A DNA stretch of 64,000 bases, taken from NCBI GenBank assembly GCA_039111635.1, contig JBCAQO010000014.1:1798001-1862000 (forward strand), given 5' to 3'. The notes under the pieces are model-generated. The model did not search any database and was not told where the DNA came from. It worked only from the letters and a program-made list of their open reading frames with translations. Origin of the DNA: Heterobasidion occidentale (lineage: Eukaryota; Basidiomycota; Agaricomycetes; Russulales; Bondarzewiaceae). Below, piece by piece: positions 60,074 to 64,000 of the stretch. A program made the translations under genes and the position numbers. Within the stretch, counting starts at the first letter, position 1, and each line of letters opens with the position of its first letter.

Positions 60074-60760
60074 TACATGCGTCTTTTTTTCTTCGTTATT
60101 TTTTTTTTCGTTTTCTGTTCGTGTTTTTGATGTGGTTTGTGGGAGGGTTGATTTTTGTGGGTATGTCCTGAGCTTGTGTGCGTGCGTGTGCTCTCGGCTG
60201 GCTGGCGAAATACGACAGTATGTCAGGAGGTGTGTATGTCCTCTCTAGAAATTTCAACTCGCCCGACTCGCTGTGTTGGCTTAGGTGGAGATATGTCCGG
60301 GGCGTGAGCAGAATAGGTTTGTAGTACTCGCGACCGAGGGTGCATCGTGATCCCCGCGACGTCATGGAGCGGTCCTGTGACCGTCGCAGGCCGTACAGAG
60401 TCCGTACAGGCGCAATGGAGAGGGAAGGGAGCACATGGGGGCTGACGGCGTCATCAGCGTGACGCGCCCAAAGGGGGCGGTGCCTTTGCCGCGCTTGGAC
60501 GGGCTTGGGCAGCTCGCGCCGTGCGGTGACACGCCTCTCCGTTGTTGCGCGCCTGGCGACGCGTCTGAAATTCTGCGGTGCTTCGCGAGACGAGAGGGCG
60601 AGAGCGGAGGCGCCGGAAGCGTGGTCATGCGCCTTTCGCGTCAGCGTCGAGGGCCAGGGCGACTCGAGAAGCAGCAGCGCATAAAGCCCCGCTCGCTCGC
60701 TCGCTCGCTAGCTTCCTTCCTAGTACCCTGTCCTCGAGCGCCTCCCGCAGCCATCCCACG
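60074..60760. other. Intergenic between the epsin and hexosaminidase
   Basis: The first 100 bp are T-rich (epsin 3' UTR). The last 60 bp, with TCGC-repeat sequence, form the hexosaminidase 5' region. No gene supported. Confidence 0.45.
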
Positions 60761-63179
60761 ATGGCGCCCCTCCTGTCCCTCTCGCTCTCGCTCCTCCCGC
60801 TCCTTCTCGCATCCCCCGCGCACGCCCTCTGGCCCCTCCCGCGCACCCTCCAGACAGGGCCCTCGACCGCCGCCCTCCGCCTCTCCCCCTCCTTCCACAT
60901 CACCCTCTCCCTCCCACACAACGCAACCGCGCCCCAGGACCTCATCGACGCCGCCGCCCGCGCCACAGGCTACCTCACCACCGACGCGCTCGGGCGCCTC
61001 GTCGTCGGGCGCGGCACCTCCGATGCCGCCGCCGTCGCCCGCGCGCCGCAGCTCACGCAGCTCACCCTCGAGCTCACGCGCACCGGCAACGCCACAGGCG
61101 CGACGCAGAGCATCACGCAGGGCGCCCAGGCGCCGCTCGGCGCGCGCGACGAGGCGTACACGCTGACCGTGCCCGCGGACGGCGCGCCCGCGGTCGTGCG
61201 CGCCAACTCGACGCTCGGGCTCTTCCGCGGGCTCACGACGTTCGGCCAGATGTGGTACGCGGTTCCCGGCGCGGGTAAGGACGCGGCGACGTACGCGCTG
61301 GGCGTGCCCGTGTGGATCGAGGACAGCCCGGCGTACCCGTACCGCGGGCTCACGCTCGACACCGCGCGGAACTAGTGAGTTGACTCGAGTGCGCGCGCGG
61401 GGGAGGAGTGCTGGCTGACAGCCTATATGCGCACTAGCTTCCCTGTGGCGGACATCAAGCGGACGCTGGACGCGATGAGCTGGGTCAAGGTGCGCGCCTG
61501 TCTGATCTCTCTGTCTGTCTACCCCTACGTCATCGCGCCGACTCACGTGCGCGCCGCAGATCAACACGTTCCACTGGCACGTGGTCGACTCGCAGAGCTT
61601 CCCGCTCCAGATCCCCGGCTTCGAGGACCTCGCCGCGACGGGCGCCTACTCCGCCGAGCAGGTCTACTCCCCCGCGGACGTCGCAGACATCGTCGCCTAC
61701 GCCGGCGCGGTGAGCCCCTCCTTTCTCTGCTGGGTTTTGTGTGTCTGAGCTGACGCACGCCGCAGCGCGGGATTGACGTGCTCGCCGAGATCGACACCCC
61801 TGGGCACACGTCCGTCATATCAAAAGCGCACCCAGAGCACATCGCATGCGCAGAGGCCACCCCATGGACAACATACGCAAACGGTACGCCGCGCCCGTCC
61901 ATCTCTCTCTCTCTCCCCCCGCACGCTCACCCACTCACCCGCGCCCCGCAGAGCCCCCCGCGGGCCAGCTGCGCCTCACGAACGCGACGGCGACGTACAC
62001 CGCGTCGCTCCTGCGCGCGGCCGCCGCGCTCTTCCCGTCGTCGCTCTTCAGCACGGGCGGCGACGAGATCAACGCGCGGTGCTACGCGGACGACGCGCAG
62101 ACGCAGGCTGCGCTCGTCGCGGGCGGGCAGACGGTCGAGCAGGCGCTGAGCGCGTTCGTCGGCGTCACCGGGGACGCGGTGCGCGCGGCGGGGAAGAGGG
62201 TCGTGGCTTGGGAAGGTGAGTTTGTTCGCCGGTTGGTGTTGGGTGGACGCTGGAGGGAGGCTGATGGGCGTGTGTGTGTCGGTAGAGATGGTGCTGGACC
62301 ATAACGTGACGCTCGCGAACGACACGGTCATCATGTGCGTTTCTTGCCCTCCGCCGCGTATCCTTCCCGACTCGTTCTGACGCGCCTCTCTCAAACTCAC
62401 ATGTGCCGTCTGCCTCCTCGTGCTACCGGCTCTCGTGGATCTCCTGCGCGCGCGCGATTTGTGGGTCTGCCGGACGCAGGGTCTGGATCTCGTCCCTGAA
62501 CGCGGCCAAGGTCGCGCAGAAGGGGTTCGACCTCGTCCACGCCGCGTCCGACTACTTCTACCTCGTGCGTGCCCGCCCCGCTCTCCCGCAGACTCCTTCG
62601 CTCTCGCTCACTACTGATGTCATCTGTATACATACGTACAGGACTGTGGCGGCGGCGGATGGGTCGGTGCGTACCCCGAAGGGTGAGTACACCCCTTCCC
62701 CTTTCCGCGGCCCGTCGAGCGTACAACAGAGAGCACCGCTGACGCCGCACACCTGCACGCCCCACAGGAACAGCTGGTGCGACCCTTTCAAGACCTGGCA
62801 AAAGGTGCCCACTCCCTCCCACGCCCTCCCTTCACCTCCTCACCCACTGACCCCCTACTCCCGCGCACCGCAGGCCTACTCCTTCGACCCGCTCGCGAAC
62901 CTAACCACCCCCACCGAGCGCGCGCGCGTCCTCGGCGGCCAACACCTCCTCTGGACCGAACAATCCGGCCCCGCGAACCTCGACCCCGTCGTCTGGCCGC
63001 GCGCCGCCGCCTCCGCCGAGGTCTTCTGGTCCGGCGCCGCGGCGACCGCGAACGTGAGCGCCGCGCTGCCGCGCCTGCACGACGTCGCGTATCGGTTTGA
63101 GCGCCGTGGTGTGAGGGCGATTCGGTTGCAGCCGGAGTGGTGTGCGCTGAGGCCGGGGGCGTGTGATTTGACGGCGTGA
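60761..63179 (+). CDS. Secreted beta-N-acetylhexosaminidase (GH20)
   Basis: Releases terminal N-acetylglucosamine from chitin oligomers; in fungi used for wall turnover and chitin recycling. The signal peptide is MAPLLSLSLSLLPLLLASPAHALWPLP. The N-terminal chitobiase-like domain has ANSTLGLFRGLTTFGQMWY. The GH20 barrel shows YPYRGLTLDTARN|YFPV, NTFHWHVVDSQSFPL, VLAEIDTPGHT, and the catalytic Asp-Glu pair in STGGDEINARCY; later VVAWEEMVL, VWISSLNAAKVAQKGFDLVHAASDYFYLDCG, GGQHLLWTEQSG and WPRAAASAEVFWSG. Ends CALRPGACDLTA. About 560 residues with ~10 short introns; every junction checked keeps frame. Several N-glycosylation sequons. Extracellular or vacuolar. Confidence 0.93.
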
Positions 63180-64000
63180 GGCCGGGGAGGGGGTGGAGGG
63201 TGCAAGTGGGCGGAGGGGGTGGTTGTTTCTTGTGGGTTGGGTCGGAGCGGACTCTTTCGTGGTGCTAATTTTACAGGTCGTGTTTTAATGATGGAAGGAA
63301 AGTGATTATCGTGCTTCTTGCAAACGCGTTCCCATTCAGCCCGCGTTTGTTTCTTTGGTTTCTCTTGAGCTCTTGTAGTCTGAAGGCTCTCTCTATCTCT
63401 GCGGTCAGCAAGTGGTCATTTAGTCCGTTGTCTATCGTCTGCACTTGCAGTCCCCACAATGACCGCGCTTACGCTGCGACTAGATCGGCGGTGGGCGCGC
63501 TCGTCTGATCCAGCGTGCGCGTTTTCGCAGCGCGCGGCGAGGTCTGGCTCGTCCGCGGAGTATAGTATCGCATAGTACGTCGTGGCACGATGCGCGAGTC
63601 GTTCAGTCATGTTCCACGGACCGCGCGTCTCATCGTGGACGGTCATGTGGAGCCGCTCGGCGTCTCCGCTCCGTGTTCTGGTTTGCGAGCGCACGTCTCT
63701 GAATGGATTCGTGCTGGCTTCGGCGTCGTGTCGTGTGGTCGCTGTAGATCTCCGTTGCGCTTGTCGCGGTGTACGTGCGTCGGCGGTATTTCCAGCGGTA
63801 TTTCTAGTGGATGGTCACGGTCGAGTTCGAGCTCACGAAGACGCGAGGCATGTCTCTGCGCGCGCGGGCCAACAGTGTCTCCTCCGCGCGCACCCTCACC
63901 CCCAAACCCAACTCCACGCGATACAGGAGCCAACATCGTAACGCGATGGTGGAGGCTATTCCCGGCCGGCACGACGCTCCTCGTGGCTACCATACAAGCC
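63180..64000. other. Right end of the window, no supported gene
   Basis: Hexosaminidase 3' flank followed by overlapping frames on both strands (63582-63941 plus, 63643-63993 minus) without recognised motifs. A gene edge could lie here but cannot be shown. Confidence 0.35.

Overview
The window looks like nuclear DNA of an agaricomycete (basidiomycete) fungus. Genes are packed with short (about 50-65 nt) GT-AG introns, and the proteome is fungal: glutathione synthetase, the PRMT3 arginine methyltransferase, a Trk-type potassium transporter, a cytochrome P450 with a FGFGRRICPG heme loop, a secreted GH20 hexosaminidase, and a large transposase-like protein of a kind I associate with mushroom genomes. 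No bacterial-style operons, rRNA or CRISPR were seen. All gene models were built by hand from splice signals and family conservation; no search was run.

Layout, left to right. 1-11.2 kb: the 5' end of an RBM25-like splicing factor (-), an intron-containing tRNA-Leu(CAG) (+), PRMT3 (-), two short Ser/Thr-rich paralogues (+), a CCDC25 orthologue (-) and, divergent from it, an Fe(II)/2-oxoglutarate oxygenase (+) with a 7-nt microexon. 11.8-24.8 kb: a secreted type-B carboxylesterase with three frame breaks, two tandem zinc alcohol dehydrogenases, a gene-poor 3.2 kb, and glutathione synthetase.

25.08-34.48 kb: an apparently complete 9.4-kb DNA transposon. It has 17-bp terminal inverted repeats (15/17 identical), arrays of a short subterminal motif at both ends, an intact ~1,350-residue transposase-like gene and two accessory genes. 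It ends 117 bp upstream of the start codon of the mitochondrial complex I 51-kDa subunit gene (34.6-36.6 kb).

37.3-51.4 kb: a P450/Trk duplication block on the minus strand, with an intact P450, Trk copy A, a decayed Trk copy, a P450 fragment, a small APH-like kinase gene and Trk copy B. Near 47.9 kb base composition changes sharply: everything to the right (Trk B, a long His/Ser-rich membrane protein, an epsin, the hexosaminidase) is very GC-rich, and everything to the left is close to balanced. The two Trk paralogues sit on either side of this boundary.

A recurring feature is single-base frame breaks inside otherwise well conserved genes (small paralogue 2, carboxylesterase, glutathione synthetase, complex I subunit, P450, APH-like kinase). 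Several of these proteins should be essential, so assembly or read errors must be excluded before calling pseudogenes.
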